Source: CADEED01 sp963842515 (GTDB lineage Bacteria > Pseudomonadota > Gammaproteobacteria > Steroidobacterales > Steroidobacteraceae). Taken from it: DNA of 64,000 nucleotides. Position numbers and translations under genes: made by a program. The DNA lies in contig CAWJGO010000001.1 of NCBI GenBank assembly GCA_963842515.1, positions 1,426,001 to 1,490,000 on the forward strand. Reading direction: 5' to 3'. This document shows, in pieces, positions 55,661 through 64,000 of the stretch; position 1 is the first letter of the stretch; the number at the start of each line of letters is the position of its first letter. The notes below the pieces were generated by a model. The model made no database searches. It worked only from the letters and a program-made list of their open reading frames with translations, and had not been told where the DNA came from.

Positions 55661-56164
55661 TTACAGGCGGCAATCGGCCGGAGCGTACTTCGCCGGCAGG
55701 GTGCCAGCGGCACCCGGGTTGGCAGTGGCGCCAGCCGGAACCACGGCAGCCGTCGAACCGATAGCACGGCACTTCCAGTCAATGCCGCTCGTCGTCAGCA
55801 TCGGGATCAGGTTGAGGGTCGTGCCGTTCGCCGTCGGGTTACCGCCGAGGTTGGCACCGTAGGTGACCGTGATCACGCCACCGACGCCAGCAGCCATCGG
55901 GGTGACAACGATGTTCGCAACGTGCTTGGTGGCACCAAACACCGGCAGGCCAAGCTGCACGAGCGTGAAGGTCCCGCCGTTGGCGGCTGCGGTCTCCGAA
56001 ATCGCCGTCTTGTACGACGAGGCCAGTGACAAGCCTTCCGTCACCTTCGACTTGATCATGTAATCCTGGTAAGCCGGGATCGCGATCGCGGCCAGAATGC
56101 CGATGATGGCGACAACGATCATCAGTTCGATGAGCGTGAAGCCCTTTTGTACGTTCTTGATCAT
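55661..56164 (-). CDS. pilA: Major type IV pilin
   Basis: A 167-residue type IVa prepilin. The short leader MIKNVQKG is cut by PilD between G8 and F9. Mature residue 5 is the conserved Glu (FTLIE), and the hydrophobic helix MIVVAIIGILAAIAIPAYQ follows. The globular part is Gly/Ala/Thr-rich. Two cysteines near the end (DWKC and PADC) probably form the C-terminal disulfide loop. The ATG at 56164 has AGGAG before it. A sigma-54 promoter lies about 80 bases upstream, and pilR and pilS are just beyond. Confidence 0.96.
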   Translation of the reverse strand: MIKNVQKGFTLIELMIVVAIIGILAAIAIPAYQDYMIKSKVTEGLSLASSYKTAISETAAANGGTFTLVQLGLPVFGATKHVANIVVTPMAAGVGGVITVTYGANLGGNPTANGTTLNLIPMLTTSGIDWKCRAIGSTAAVVPAGATANPGAAGTLPAKYAPADCRL

Positions 56165-56241
56165 GAATAACTCCTGAGAAAAAAAGCGGATGGAATCTGT
56201 AGGCGCATGGCGCCAAGAGACGCCAGTTGGGGTGAAGAGGA

Positions 56242-56256
56242 GCAAGCTGTGTGCCA
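56242..56256 (-). promoter_or_regulatory. Sigma-54 promoter of pilA
   Basis: Read on the minus strand, TGGCAC (56256-56251), five bases and TTGC (56245-56242) form a perfect -24/-12 element. Transcription should begin near 56230, giving a leader of about 65 bases before pilA. PilR, encoded directly upstream, is the expected activator. Confidence 0.9.
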
Positions 56257-56396
56257 ATGGCGACGCTAGCAAAGCAACTGCATGATTTGCAGGGAGATAT
56301 TTGCCGGCTTCGGCGACATTTAACGTAGTTCTGTCGTCTATTCCGCACGTCGCCGACTACGCCGCGTCACAAAGTGACGCTGGGCGTCACTTTGTG

Positions 56397-57800
56397 TCAC
56401 TCGATTCCGAGCTTTTTGATCCGGTAACGCAGCGCGCGAAACGTCATTCCCAACGCCTTGGCTGCCGCGGTTTTGTTGTAACGCGCGTGCTCCAGCGCCT
56501 TGACGATGGCGGCACGCTCGACGTCTTCGAGCTGCTCGCCAAGCGCCGCGCGATTGTGCGTCTCGCCGGCCTCCGGGTGGTTAGGTGCACTGCCCGAGCG
56601 CAGTTGCGCGAGTGTATCGGGCGACAGCGGCGGCGCGTTCTCGAGGCGAGGGGCCACGCGAAGCTGCAGATCGCCGGTGTCGACGCGCCCCAGGTTGCAC
56701 AAAGCCAGTGCACGCTCGAGCACGTTCTCTAGCTCGCGCACATTGCCGGGGAACGAGAACTTCTGCAGCGCCTCGAGCGCCGCCGCGGTGAGCGTTGGCG
56801 GCTCCATGCCGAGCCGGCGCGCAAGGCGGCGCACGATGGCGTCGGCGAGATCGGGAATGTCCTCGGCGCGCTCGCGCAGGGCCGGCACGCGCAGCTCGAT
56901 CACATTGATGCGGTAGAACAGGTCTTCGCGAAACTTCGCCTGGGCGACCAGATCGGAGAGATTTTTGTGGGTCGCCGACAGTATGCGCACGTCGATCGGA
57001 GCTTCGCGCTGCTCGCCGATGGGCCGCACGGTTTTCTCCTGGATGACCCGCAGCAACTTGACCTGCATGTGCAGTGGCAGGTCCGCAACCTCATCGAGAA
57101 ACAGCGTGCCGCCTTCGGCCGATGGAATCAGGCCGATCTTGTCGGTCACGGCGCCGGTGAAGCTGCCGCGCTTGTGACCGAAGAATTCGCTCTCCATGAG
57201 CTCGGAGGGAATGGCGCCGCAATTCACGGGGACGAACGGCCCTTCGGCGCGTGGACCCGAGGCGTGAATCATGCGCGCCACCAGTTCCTTGCCCGTGCCC
57301 GATTCGCCGTAGATGTGTACCGGAGCCTGGCTGCGCGTGACGCGCAGGATCATCTCGCGCAGGCGCTCCATCGCCGGTGCGCTGCCGATGAGCGGCGTGC
57401 CGGTGCGCATCGACGCGCCGGCATCCGGCGTCTGCGACACTTTCAGAGCCGTGGAGACGATGCGGCGCAGGGCGCCGATATCGAGCGGCTTGGAGACAAA
57501 GTCGAATGCGCCGAGCTTGAGCGCGCGCACCGCGGACTCGACGTTGCCATGCGCGGTGATCACGGCGCAGGGAACGCCGGGGGTGTTCGTCCCCATCCAC
57601 TCCAGCAGGTCGAGGCCGTCGCCATCGGGCAGGCGCATGTCGGTGAGGCATAGGTCGAAGCGCTGCGCCTTGAGCAATTTTTTTGCGCCCGCCACATCGC
57701 CTGCCGACTGCGTAGCGAGCTGCATGCGCGACAAGGTCAGCGTCACGAGCTCGACCAGGTCGGGTTCATCGTCGACGATGAGTACAAGAGGTGGCGCCAT
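56397..57800 (-). CDS. pilR: Sigma-54-dependent response regulator PilR
   Basis: A 467-residue NtrC-type activator. The receiver has the acidic pair in IVDDEPD and phospho-acceptor D54 in LTDMRLPDGDG. The AAA+ domain has Walker A in GESGTGKELVARMIH and the sigma-54 contact loop as GSFTGA instead of GAFTGA, a form also seen in other PilR proteins. A Fis-type helix-turn-helix ends the protein (NKTAAAKALGMTFRALRYRIKKL). It lies between pilS and the pilA promoter. Confidence 0.95.
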   Translation of the reverse strand: MAPPLVLIVDDEPDLVELVTLTLSRMQLATQSAGDVAGAKKLLKAQRFDLCLTDMRLPDGDGLDLLEWMGTNTPGVPCAVITAHGNVESAVRALKLGAFDFVSKPLDIGALRRIVSTALKVSQTPDAGASMRTGTPLIGSAPAMERLREMILRVTRSQAPVHIYGESGTGKELVARMIHASGPRAEGPFVPVNCGAIPSELMESEFFGHKRGSFTGAVTDKIGLIPSAEGGTLFLDEVADLPLHMQVKLLRVIQEKTVRPIGEQREAPIDVRILSATHKNLSDLVAQAKFREDLFYRINVIELRVPALRERAEDIPDLADAIVRRLARRLGMEPPTLTAAALEALQKFSFPGNVRELENVLERALALCNLGRVDTGDLQLRVAPRLENAPPLSPDTLAQLRSGSAPNHPEAGETHNRAALGEQLEDVERAAIVKALEHARYNKTAAAKALGMTFRALRYRIKKLGIE

Positions 57801-57818
57801 GCGCTGTTCCTGCGTAAC

Positions 57819-59438
57819 TCAGGCCACCCAGCGTTCCGGATCGCGGAATACGATGCGGAACAGGCTGCCGCCGCTGGTGCGCGGCTCATATAGAAGAGTG
57901 GCGCCATTGGTCTGGGCGAGCTCGCGCGCCAGGAACAAGCCGAGGCCCGTGCCGCGCTCGTTGCCGGTGAAGAACGGTTCGAAGATCTTTTCGCGGTGCT
58001 GGACCGGGATGCCCGCGCCGCGATCCGCCACTTCGAGGAAGGGGCGCGCGGTCGAGGCCAGCCGGCCGATGCGCAGCTCGATCACGTCGTTGCCGGCGGT
58101 GCTGGCGCCATATTTCACCGCGTTCTCGCACAGGTTCCAGATGATCTGGCGAAGCTGCGAAGGATCGACCTGCACTTCGACATCGCCGAGCAGCGAGGAC
58201 ACGGCCAGGCGTTGCGGATCGATCTGCATCGTGGCGCAGAATTCTTCGCGGAATCCTGCGAGCCAGGTCGAAAGGATCAGGCGCTCCGGGCGGGAGTTTT
58301 CCCGCCGCGCCATCGACATGACGTTCTCGATGATCTGGCGCACGCGATCGCCATTGGTGCGCACGATCTCGGTGAGGCGCTTGTCTTCGCTGGAAAGCGA
58401 AGGGGATTCGCCCAGCAGTTGCGCGGCGTGGCTCATGGCGCCGACGGGATTGCGTATCTCGTGCGCGATGCTGGCCGAAAGCCGGCCGAGCCCCGCGAGC
58501 TTCGATTGCTGGATCTTCGCGGCGAGCAGCTCGGTATCTTCGAGAAACACGATGACCGGTGAAGGCTCGGACCCGCCCAGCGGCGCGAAATGCGGCTGAA
58601 CGACGTGACCGCCGTCGGCAGCAACGAAAGTCTGGGAAACGGTGGGCGTGGCGGCGCGCTGCCGCCATGTCTCGAGTAGGTAGAGCAGTTGTGGCGATGC
58701 CTCGCCCAGCAACGCGCCCGGGTAGGCGTTGCGGTCGCCGAGTAGTTGGGCGGCGGATTCGTTGATCAGCCGGATACGGCTCTCATGATCGACGACGACG
58801 ATGCTCTCGCGCAAGTTCTGCACGATGTACTGCGACAGTTGCGCGAGGTTGGCGAGATCGATCTGCTGGCGGCGCACCGTGGCTTCGGTGTCGCGCAGAC
58901 GGCGCGCCAGAGGCCAGGCGAGCAGGGCCACCAGGAACACGATAGCGCCCAGAATACCGGCACTCGGATAATCGCTGGAAGCGGCTATTCCGGTCATATG
59001 CGCGCCGATCTGCTGAGCGAACAGCGCCAGCGTCGCGAGCGCGGCCAGGACGAAAGCATCGCGGCTGTCGGCCAGCAACGCCATGGCACCCACCGGGACC
59101 ACGAACAGGATGCCGAGACCGCTGGCGACACCCCCGCTCGAGAACAAGATGAGGCTGATCGCCGCCGCGTCGACCATGGCGTGCACGAACGTGGTCGCAC
59201 GCAAATTGGGCAGCAATCGTCGGCCGCCGAAGACGATGGCTATTCCCGCGCCGAAGTAGACGATGCAGGCCCAGAGGAATAGCAGCGGATGAGCCGAGCC
59301 GATCGCTGTCGAGGCGCCGAAGTACACGTATAGCGCGTACAGCGCCGGCGGGATCAGCAGCCGGTAGAGATTGACCAGGCCGATGACGCGCCAGGCGAGA
59401 TCGGTCGGTGTGGGCGGTACGGCGGCGACAAGCGGCAT
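57819..59438 (-). CDS. pilS: Sensor histidine kinase PilS
   Basis: A 539-residue kinase that phosphorylates PilR. Six or so N-terminal membrane helices (about 15-190) are followed by a PAS domain (LRESIVVVDHESRIRLINESAAQLLG). The phosphorylated His is in LSASIAHEIRNPVGAMSH. The ATPase has NLCENAVKYGA (N box), DRGAGIP and GTGLGLFLARELAQTNG. The ATG at 59438 is chosen because the upstream frame runs through the divergent sucC region without any membrane-protein character. It precedes pilR by 18 bases. Confidence 0.93.
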   Translation of the reverse strand: MPLVAAVPPTPTDLAWRVIGLVNLYRLLIPPALYALYVYFGASTAIGSAHPLLFLWACIVYFGAGIAIVFGGRRLLPNLRATTFVHAMVDAAAISLILFSSGGVASGLGILFVVPVGAMALLADSRDAFVLAALATLALFAQQIGAHMTGIAASSDYPSAGILGAIVFLVALLAWPLARRLRDTEATVRRQQIDLANLAQLSQYIVQNLRESIVVVDHESRIRLINESAAQLLGDRNAYPGALLGEASPQLLYLLETWRQRAATPTVSQTFVAADGGHVVQPHFAPLGGSEPSPVIVFLEDTELLAAKIQQSKLAGLGRLSASIAHEIRNPVGAMSHAAQLLGESPSLSSEDKRLTEIVRTNGDRVRQIIENVMSMARRENSRPERLILSTWLAGFREEFCATMQIDPQRLAVSSLLGDVEVQVDPSQLRQIIWNLCENAVKYGASTAGNDVIELRIGRLASTARPFLEVADRGAGIPVQHREKIFEPFFTGNERGTGLGLFLARELAQTNGATLLYEPRTSGGSLFRIVFRDPERWVA

Positions 59439-59583
59439 CGGCCGCGACTGTATCAGCTGGGGGCAGGCAGGACGAGTTGCCGGGGCAGTACGAACTGGCG
59501 AGTGCTGCACGATTCCGGGAGAATACCGGCTCTTTTTTCCGACCGAATCCAGCCAAACACGCCATTCAAATCCCAGGGGCCTG

Positions 59584-60768
59584 ATGAATCTCCACGAGTA
59601 CCAGTCGAAAGAAGTGTTCCGCGAATACGGCATCCCCGTCCCCGCGGGCAAAAACGCCAAGAGCGCCGAAGAGGCGGTCGCGGCCGCGCAGTCGTTAGGC
59701 GGCAAGCTCTGGGTGATCAAGGCCCAGGTGCACGCCGGTGGCCGCGGCAAGGCTGGCGGCGTGAAGCTAGCTCGTGACCTGGACACGGTTCGTTCGGCCA
59801 CGGCCGACATGCTCGGGCAGCGGCTGGTCACCAAACAAACCGGCCCCGAAGGTTTGCCGATCGAATCGGTGTACGTCGAGGCCGGTTCGGACATCGAGCG
59901 CGAGATCTATCTTTCACTCACGCTCAATCGCGAGCGTGGCCGCATTGCCGTCATTGCTTCGGAAGCCGGCGGCATGGACATCGAAGAGGTCGCCGAGCAC
60001 ACGCCGGAGAAAATCCTGCGCGCGGATATCAACCCCACGGCCGGTCTGCAGCCTTACCAGTGCCGCAAGCTCGCTTTCGGTCTTGGCTTCAAAGGTCCGC
60101 AGGTGGGCAAGTTCCAGTCCATTCTCATGGCGCTGTACCGCATCTATCTCGAAAAAGATGCCGCGCTGCTCGAGGTCAATCCGTTGATCGTCACGAAGAG
60201 CGGTGAGCTCATGGCGCTCGACGCGAAATTCAACGTCGATGCCAATGCGATGTTCCGCCAGAAGGCGTTGGCAAGTTTCCGCGATCCTTCGCAAGAAGAT
60301 CCCATCGAACGCCAAGCGAGCGAACACGATCTCAACTACGTCTCACTCGACGGCGACATCGCTTGCATGGTCAATGGTGCCGGGCTCGCCATGGCGACCA
60401 TGGACCTCATCAAGCTTCATGGTGGCAATCCCGCCAACTTTCTCGACGTCGGCGGTGGCGCCACGGCGGAACGTGTGACCGCGGCGTTCAAGCTGATCCT
60501 TGCCAACAAGAAGGTGCGGGCGATTTTGGTGAATATCTTCGGTGGCATCGTGCGCTGCGATCTCATCGCCGAAGGCGTGATGATCGCGGTCAAACAGGTG
60601 GGCGTGGCGGTACCCGTGGTGGTGCGCCTCGAAGGCACCAACGCCGAGCAGGCGCGCGAGATGCTGGCGCACAGTGCGCTCGCCATCACGCCCGCCGCCG
60701 ATCTCACGGACGCCGCCATGAAAGCCGTGGCCCTCGCTTCCCAGAACAAGGGCAAAGGTCGCGCATGA
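59584..60768 (+). CDS. sucC: Succinyl-CoA synthetase beta subunit (ADP-forming)
   Basis: A 394-residue ATP-grasp subunit that binds nucleotide and CoA-linked succinate in the TCA cycle. MNLHEYQSKEVFREYGIPVP is the typical start, KAQVHAGGRGKAGGVKLA binds nucleotide, and NIFGGIVRCDLIAEGV is the C-terminal signature. It is divergent from pilS with 145 bases between, and overlaps sucD by four bases. sucAB are not adjacent in this window. Confidence 0.97.
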   Translation: MNLHEYQSKEVFREYGIPVPAGKNAKSAEEAVAAAQSLGGKLWVIKAQVHAGGRGKAGGVKLARDLDTVRSATADMLGQRLVTKQTGPEGLPIESVYVEAGSDIEREIYLSLTLNRERGRIAVIASEAGGMDIEEVAEHTPEKILRADINPTAGLQPYQCRKLAFGLGFKGPQVGKFQSILMALYRIYLEKDAALLEVNPLIVTKSGELMALDAKFNVDANAMFRQKALASFRDPSQEDPIERQASEHDLNYVSLDGDIACMVNGAGLAMATMDLIKLHGGNPANFLDVGGGATAERVTAAFKLILANKKVRAILVNIFGGIVRCDLIAEGVMIAVKQVGVAVPVVVRLEGTNAEQAREMLAHSALAITPAADLTDAAMKAVALASQNKGKGRA

Positions 60769-61802
60769 GCATTCTCGTCAACAAGAACACGAAGGTCATC
60801 TGCCAGGGATTCACCGGCTCGCAGGGAACTTTCCATTCCGAGCAGAGCATCAAGTACGGCACGAAGATGGTCGGCGGTGTCACGCCGGGGCGTGGTGGCG
60901 AAAAGCATCTCAACCTGCCGGTGTTCGACACCGTGGCGGACGCGGTGAAAGACACGGGCGCCACCGCCAGCGTCATCTACGTGCCGGCGCCCTTCGCGGC
61001 CGACGCCATTCTCGAAGCTGCCGACGCGGGCATCGAGCTCGTGGTGTGTATCACCGAGGGAATTCCGATCAACGACATGGTGCGTGTGAAGGCCACGCTC
61101 GAAGGTGTAGGCACGCGGCTCATCGGGCCTAACTGCCCGGGCATCATCACGCCGGGCGAATGCAAGATCGGCATCATGCCGGGCTTCATCCACAAGAAGG
61201 GCCGGGTCGGCATCGTGTCGCGCTCCGGCACGCTCACGTATGAAGCTGTGTTCCAGACCACCAACAAGGGTCTCGGGCAGAGCACCTGTGTCGGCATCGG
61301 CGGCGATCCGGTGCGTGGCATGAATTTCGTCGACGTGCTGGAGCTCTTTGAAAGAGATCCGCAGACCGAAGGCATCATCATGGTCGGCGAGATCGGCGGC
61401 ACCGACGAAGAGGCTGCCGCGGATTTCATCCGCAAATTCGTCACCAAGCCGGTGGTGGCTTACATCGCCGGCGTTACCGCGCCGGCGGGCAAGCGCATGG
61501 GTCATGCAGGTGCGGTCATTGCCGGCGGCAAGGGCACGGCCGCCGACAAGTTCCGCGCGCTCGACAAAGCCGGCGCGCGCACGGTGAAATCGCCGGCCGA
61601 TCTCGGCAAGGCCATGGTCGAGCAGCTCGCCAAGCGGCGCGCCAGGCCGCAGAAGACTTCACGCCCGAGCGTACTCATCATCGAGCCGCGCAAAGCGAAG
61701 AAGAAAAAGCCGGTGCCCAAAAAGAAGCCGGTAGCCAGGAAGAAGCCGGCAGCCAGGAAGAAGGCTGCGAAAGTGCGGCGCGCGAAGGCGCGACACAAGT
61801 GA
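60765..61802 (+). CDS. sucD: Succinyl-CoA synthetase alpha subunit with lysine-rich C-terminal extension
   Basis: A 345-residue subunit carrying the CoA site (GFTGSQGTFHSEQSI) and the phosphorylated His247 in GHAGAVIAGGKGTA. The enzyme body ends near residue 290, the normal length. About 55 extra residues follow: RRARPQKTSRPSVLIIEP, then a run of KKKKPVPKKKPVARKKP-type repeats to RRAKARHK. The tail is in frame and ends in TGA, with matching GC-rich codons. It resembles the Lys/Ala/Pro tails of histone-H1-like bacterial proteins. The enzyme call is firm; the tail's role is unknown. Confidence 0.95.
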   Translation: MSILVNKNTKVICQGFTGSQGTFHSEQSIKYGTKMVGGVTPGRGGEKHLNLPVFDTVADAVKDTGATASVIYVPAPFAADAILEAADAGIELVVCITEGIPINDMVRVKATLEGVGTRLIGPNCPGIITPGECKIGIMPGFIHKKGRVGIVSRSGTLTYEAVFQTTNKGLGQSTCVGIGGDPVRGMNFVDVLELFERDPQTEGIIMVGEIGGTDEEAAADFIRKFVTKPVVAYIAGVTAPAGKRMGHAGAVIAGGKGTAADKFRALDKAGARTVKSPADLGKAMVEQLAKRRARPQKTSRPSVLIIEPRKAKKKKPVPKKKPVARKKPAARKKAAKVRRAKARHK

Positions 61803-61821
61803 CGCGCGGCTGCCCAACGAG

Positions 61822-63465
61822 GTGAACGCACCTGACAAACTGCGCGTCGCCCTGGGGCAGCTCAACATGCTCGTGGGCGATGTCGCGGGCAACGCGCAGC
61901 GAATCGTCGCGGCGGCGGAGCGCGCCTGCGAGGAGCTCTCCACCGATCTGCTGGTGCTTCCCGAGCTCACGCTGTCGGGTTATCCACCCGAAGATCTGCT
62001 GTTCCATCGCGGGTTTCGCGTGGCCATCGACAAGGGCATGGCCACGTTGCGCACCGCCCGGGCCAGTTGCGGCTTCCTGGTCGGCTTTCCGGAGTACGCC
62101 GGCGCGCAGATTTTCAACTCCGCGGCGCTGATCGAGCAGGGGGCGTTGCGCGCCACGCATCGCAAGAGCGCGCTGCCCAACTACAAAGTCTTCGACGAGA
62201 AGCGCTACTTCAAGCCTGGCGGGCAGCCCACCGTGGTGGACTTCCGCGGGTTCCGCATCGGAATCCTCGTGTGCGAAGACATCTGGGAACCGGAACCCGC
62301 ACAACTCGCGCGATCCGCGGGCGCGGAGATGTTCGTGGTGCTGAACGCCTCGCCGTTCGAAATCCACAAGCAACGCAATCGCGAGGACATCGTCGGCCGC
62401 TGCGTGAAGGAGCTCGGCCTGCCGGTCGTGTACGTCAACATGCTGGGTGGCCAGGACGAGTTGGTGTTCGACGGCAACTCTTTCGTAATGGATGGCGCAG
62501 GCGCGATCGTCATGCGCGCGCCGCCGTTCGAAGAAGGGTTGTATCCGGTGGAGTTCGAGCGCGTCGACGGCGTGGTGCGGGTCGTGCCAGGCAAGGTCGA
62601 GGCCGAGCTCGGCGATGCCGAAAGCGTGTATCGCGCGCTGGTGATGGGCGTGCGCGACTATGTTGGCAAACACGGTTTCCCAGGCGTGGTGATGGGCTTG
62701 TCGGGCGGCATCGACTCCGCGCTCACGCTCGCCATCGCCGTGGATGCGCTCGGCCGCGAACGCGTGCACGCGGTCATGATGCCGTCGCCCTACACCTCGC
62801 AGATGAGTCTCGACGATGCGCGCGGACAAGCCGAATCGTTGGGCGTGAAGTACAGCGTGCTGCCCATCGGCGACATGATGGCGGCCGCAGAGGCGACGCT
62901 GCGCGAAGAGTTCGCCGGCCGCAAGCCCGATACCACCGAGGAAAACATCCAGTCGCGTTGCCGCATGGTGCTGCTCATGGGCATTTCCAACAAGACCGGC
63001 AAGATGCTGCTGACTACGGGCAACAAGAGCGAGATGGCCGTGGGTTACGCCACGTTGTACGGCGACATGGCCGGCGGGTTCGCGCCCATCAAGGATTGCA
63101 GCAAGCTGCTCGTGTACCGTTTGGCCGAATATCGCAACACCGTGGGAAAGGCCATCGCGCCCGTGATTCCGCGCCGGGTGATCGAGCGACCGCCCTCAGC
63201 AGAGCTGCGACCGGACCAGAAAGACAGCGATTCGCTGCCGCCATACGAAGTGCTCGACGCGATTCTCGAAGCCTTCATCGAACAGGATCTGTCCGTCGAT
63301 GAAATCTGCGCGCGCGGTTTTGATCGTGCGACCGTGGCGCGCGTGCTCGATCTCGTGAAGCGCAACGAATACAAGCGACGGCAGGCGCCGCCCGGAGTGC
63401 GGGTGTCGCGGCGTGCCTTTGGCCGCGACTGGCGTTATCCCATCACCAGTGGATATCGCCGATAA
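61822..63465 (+). CDS. nadE: Glutamine-dependent NAD synthetase
   Basis: A 547-residue two-domain enzyme. The N-terminal nitrilase-like glutaminase has Glu48 in LPELTLSGYPPEDL, a Lys in ATHRKSALPNYKVFDEKRYF and the nucleophile Cys in ILVCEDIWEPE. The C-terminal NAD synthetase has the ATP loop GLSGGIDSALTLAIA and LTTGNKSEMAVGYATLYGD. It makes NAD from deamido-NAD, with ammonia passed between domains. The start is a GTG at 61822 with ACGAGG directly before it, 19 bases after sucD. The C-terminal YKRRQAPPGVRVSRRAFGRDWRYPI is typical. Confidence 0.96.
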   Translation: MNAPDKLRVALGQLNMLVGDVAGNAQRIVAAAERACEELSTDLLVLPELTLSGYPPEDLLFHRGFRVAIDKGMATLRTARASCGFLVGFPEYAGAQIFNSAALIEQGALRATHRKSALPNYKVFDEKRYFKPGGQPTVVDFRGFRIGILVCEDIWEPEPAQLARSAGAEMFVVLNASPFEIHKQRNREDIVGRCVKELGLPVVYVNMLGGQDELVFDGNSFVMDGAGAIVMRAPPFEEGLYPVEFERVDGVVRVVPGKVEAELGDAESVYRALVMGVRDYVGKHGFPGVVMGLSGGIDSALTLAIAVDALGRERVHAVMMPSPYTSQMSLDDARGQAESLGVKYSVLPIGDMMAAAEATLREEFAGRKPDTTEENIQSRCRMVLLMGISNKTGKMLLTTGNKSEMAVGYATLYGDMAGGFAPIKDCSKLLVYRLAEYRNTVGKAIAPVIPRRVIERPPSAELRPDQKDSDSLPPYEVLDAILEAFIEQDLSVDEICARGFDRATVARVLDLVKRNEYKRRQAPPGVRVSRRAFGRDWRYPITSGYRR

Positions 63466-63472
63466 GAATGGT

Positions 63473-63892
63473 CTAGAGCCCCGACAGGTGCAGAACGATT
63501 TCCCGTTGCGAGGGATGGTCGCGATGTTCGAATAGATAGATGCCCTGCCAGGTGCCGAGCATGAGCCTGCCATCCATCACCGGCACCGACAGCTGCACCT
63601 GCGTCAAGGCCGTCTTCAGGTGCGCCGGCATGTCATCCCGCCCCTCATCGTCGTGTTCGTACAGGCCCGCGCCCTCGGGCGCGATCTTGTCGAAGAACTT
63701 CTCCAGGTCGCTGCGCACCGCCGGCGCGGCGTTTTCTTGAATGAGCAACGAGGCCGAGGTGTGCCGGCAAAACAGCGTGAGCATCCCTGAGGAAATCGCC
63801 TGTTGCGCTACCCACTGACGCACGTCAGCGGTGATCTCCATCAGGCCGCGGCGTTGGGCGCGTGCTCGAAGAACATGCATTGCCTGTCGCAT
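63473..63892 (-). CDS. yjbQ: YjbQ family (UPF0047) protein
   Basis: A 139-residue protein of a small, widespread beta-rich family; some members can make thiamine phosphate weakly, but the cell role is open. Signatures are LFCRHTSASLLIQENA, YEHDDEGRDDMPAHLKTAL and GTWQGIYLFEHRDHPSQREIVLHL. Conserved His and Asp residues in these blocks form a likely metal site. The start may be 63892 or the Met at 63880 (MHVLRARAQRRG). It converges with nadE. Confidence 0.9.
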   Translation of the reverse strand: MRQAMHVLRARAQRRGLMEITADVRQWVAQQAISSGMLTLFCRHTSASLLIQENAAPAVRSDLEKFFDKIAPEGAGLYEHDDEGRDDMPAHLKTALTQVQLSVPVMDGRLMLGTWQGIYLFEHRDHPSQREIVLHLSGL

Positions 63893-63941
63893 GCGGTGCA
63901 GCTGACCTGCGCATTCGCGCGGATTTGGATCCGCGCCAGCC

Positions 63942-64000
63942 TCAGCTCGACAGCCAGAGTTTGTACCACTTCCGCTTCGAGGCGCCCTTGTTGCCGCGTC
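63942..64000 (-). CDS. C-terminal end of an unidentified gene, cut by window
   Basis: On the minus strand, the last bases read RGNKGASKRKWYKLWLSS followed by TGA at 63944-63942. Nearly all third codon positions are G or C, as in real genes here, unlike the other two frames. This is too short to identify. It would be the gene upstream of yjbQ. Confidence 0.35.
   Translation of the reverse strand, partial: RGNKGASKRKWYKLWLSS

Noticed and set aside
59439..59894. A long N-terminal extension of PilS across the sucC start
   Set aside because: The extension is antisense to sucC and low in complexity. The family start with its first membrane helix is at 59438.

Overview
This window is high-GC chromosomal DNA from a gammaproteobacterium. 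The evidence is a complete division and cell wall (dcw) cluster, petABC followed by sspAB, lpoA-yraN divergent from rsmI, and a pilS-pilR-pilA-pilB-pilC-pilD-coaE-zapD run. MurE carries the DNPR signature of meso-diaminopimelate ligases, and LpxC and LpoA imply a Gram-negative envelope. The gene order suggests a lineage near Steroidobacterales, Nevskiales or Xanthomonadales; that placement is inference, since no 16S rRNA gene is present.

Region by region. 1-912: 3' part of murA, beginning at the catalytic Cys codon. 1261-6426: a four-gene unit encoding a receiver-like/TonB hybrid, a membrane CheA-like kinase with Hpt and ATPase domains but no CheW-binding domain, a CheY-like receiver and a CheX-like phosphatase. 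This is the least familiar system in the window. 6481-11507: a DegS/AlgW-type protease (minus strand), then cytochrome bc1 (petABC) and sspA-sspB. 11508-15289: CBS protein, beta-carbonic anhydrase, yraN and lpoA on the minus strand. 15325-16608: rsmI and RNase P RNA. 17000-36004: the dcw cluster with its promoter and MraZ operator, mraZ-rsmH-ftsL-ftsI-murE-murF-mraY-murD-ftsW-murG-murC-murB-ddl-ftsQ-ftsA-ftsZ, then lpxC. 36163-38426: a Tat-type small subunit and a GMC flavoprotein dehydrogenase. 38453-43745: dciA (minus), an M23 peptidase, secA, mutT and a small unknown gene. 43788-48314: two divergent S9 peptidases. 48330-49798: a decayed glutamine-amidotransferase-like lipoprotein gene and an orphan gene. 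49988-59438: zapD-coaE-pilDCBA-pilRS on the minus strand. 59584-63892: sucC-sucD, nadE and yjbQ.

The dcw genes are packed with 1-4 base overlaps and form one peptidoglycan-precursor and divisome assembly line. Four single-base insertions break reading frames there: one in rsmH, one in murE and two in murG. The frame downstream of each remains coding, so uncorrected sequencing insertions are the simplest explanation, but this needs read-level checking. The pilus block is self-contained: PilS and PilR should drive pilA through a canonical sigma-54 promoter, PilB and PilC assemble pilin, and PilD processes it.

Other features worth attention are a near-perfect 30-bp inverted repeat before secA, a long lysine-rich tail on SucD, a PVWY in place of PEWY in cytochrome b, and scattered palindromes with an AATGGGG core at gene ends.
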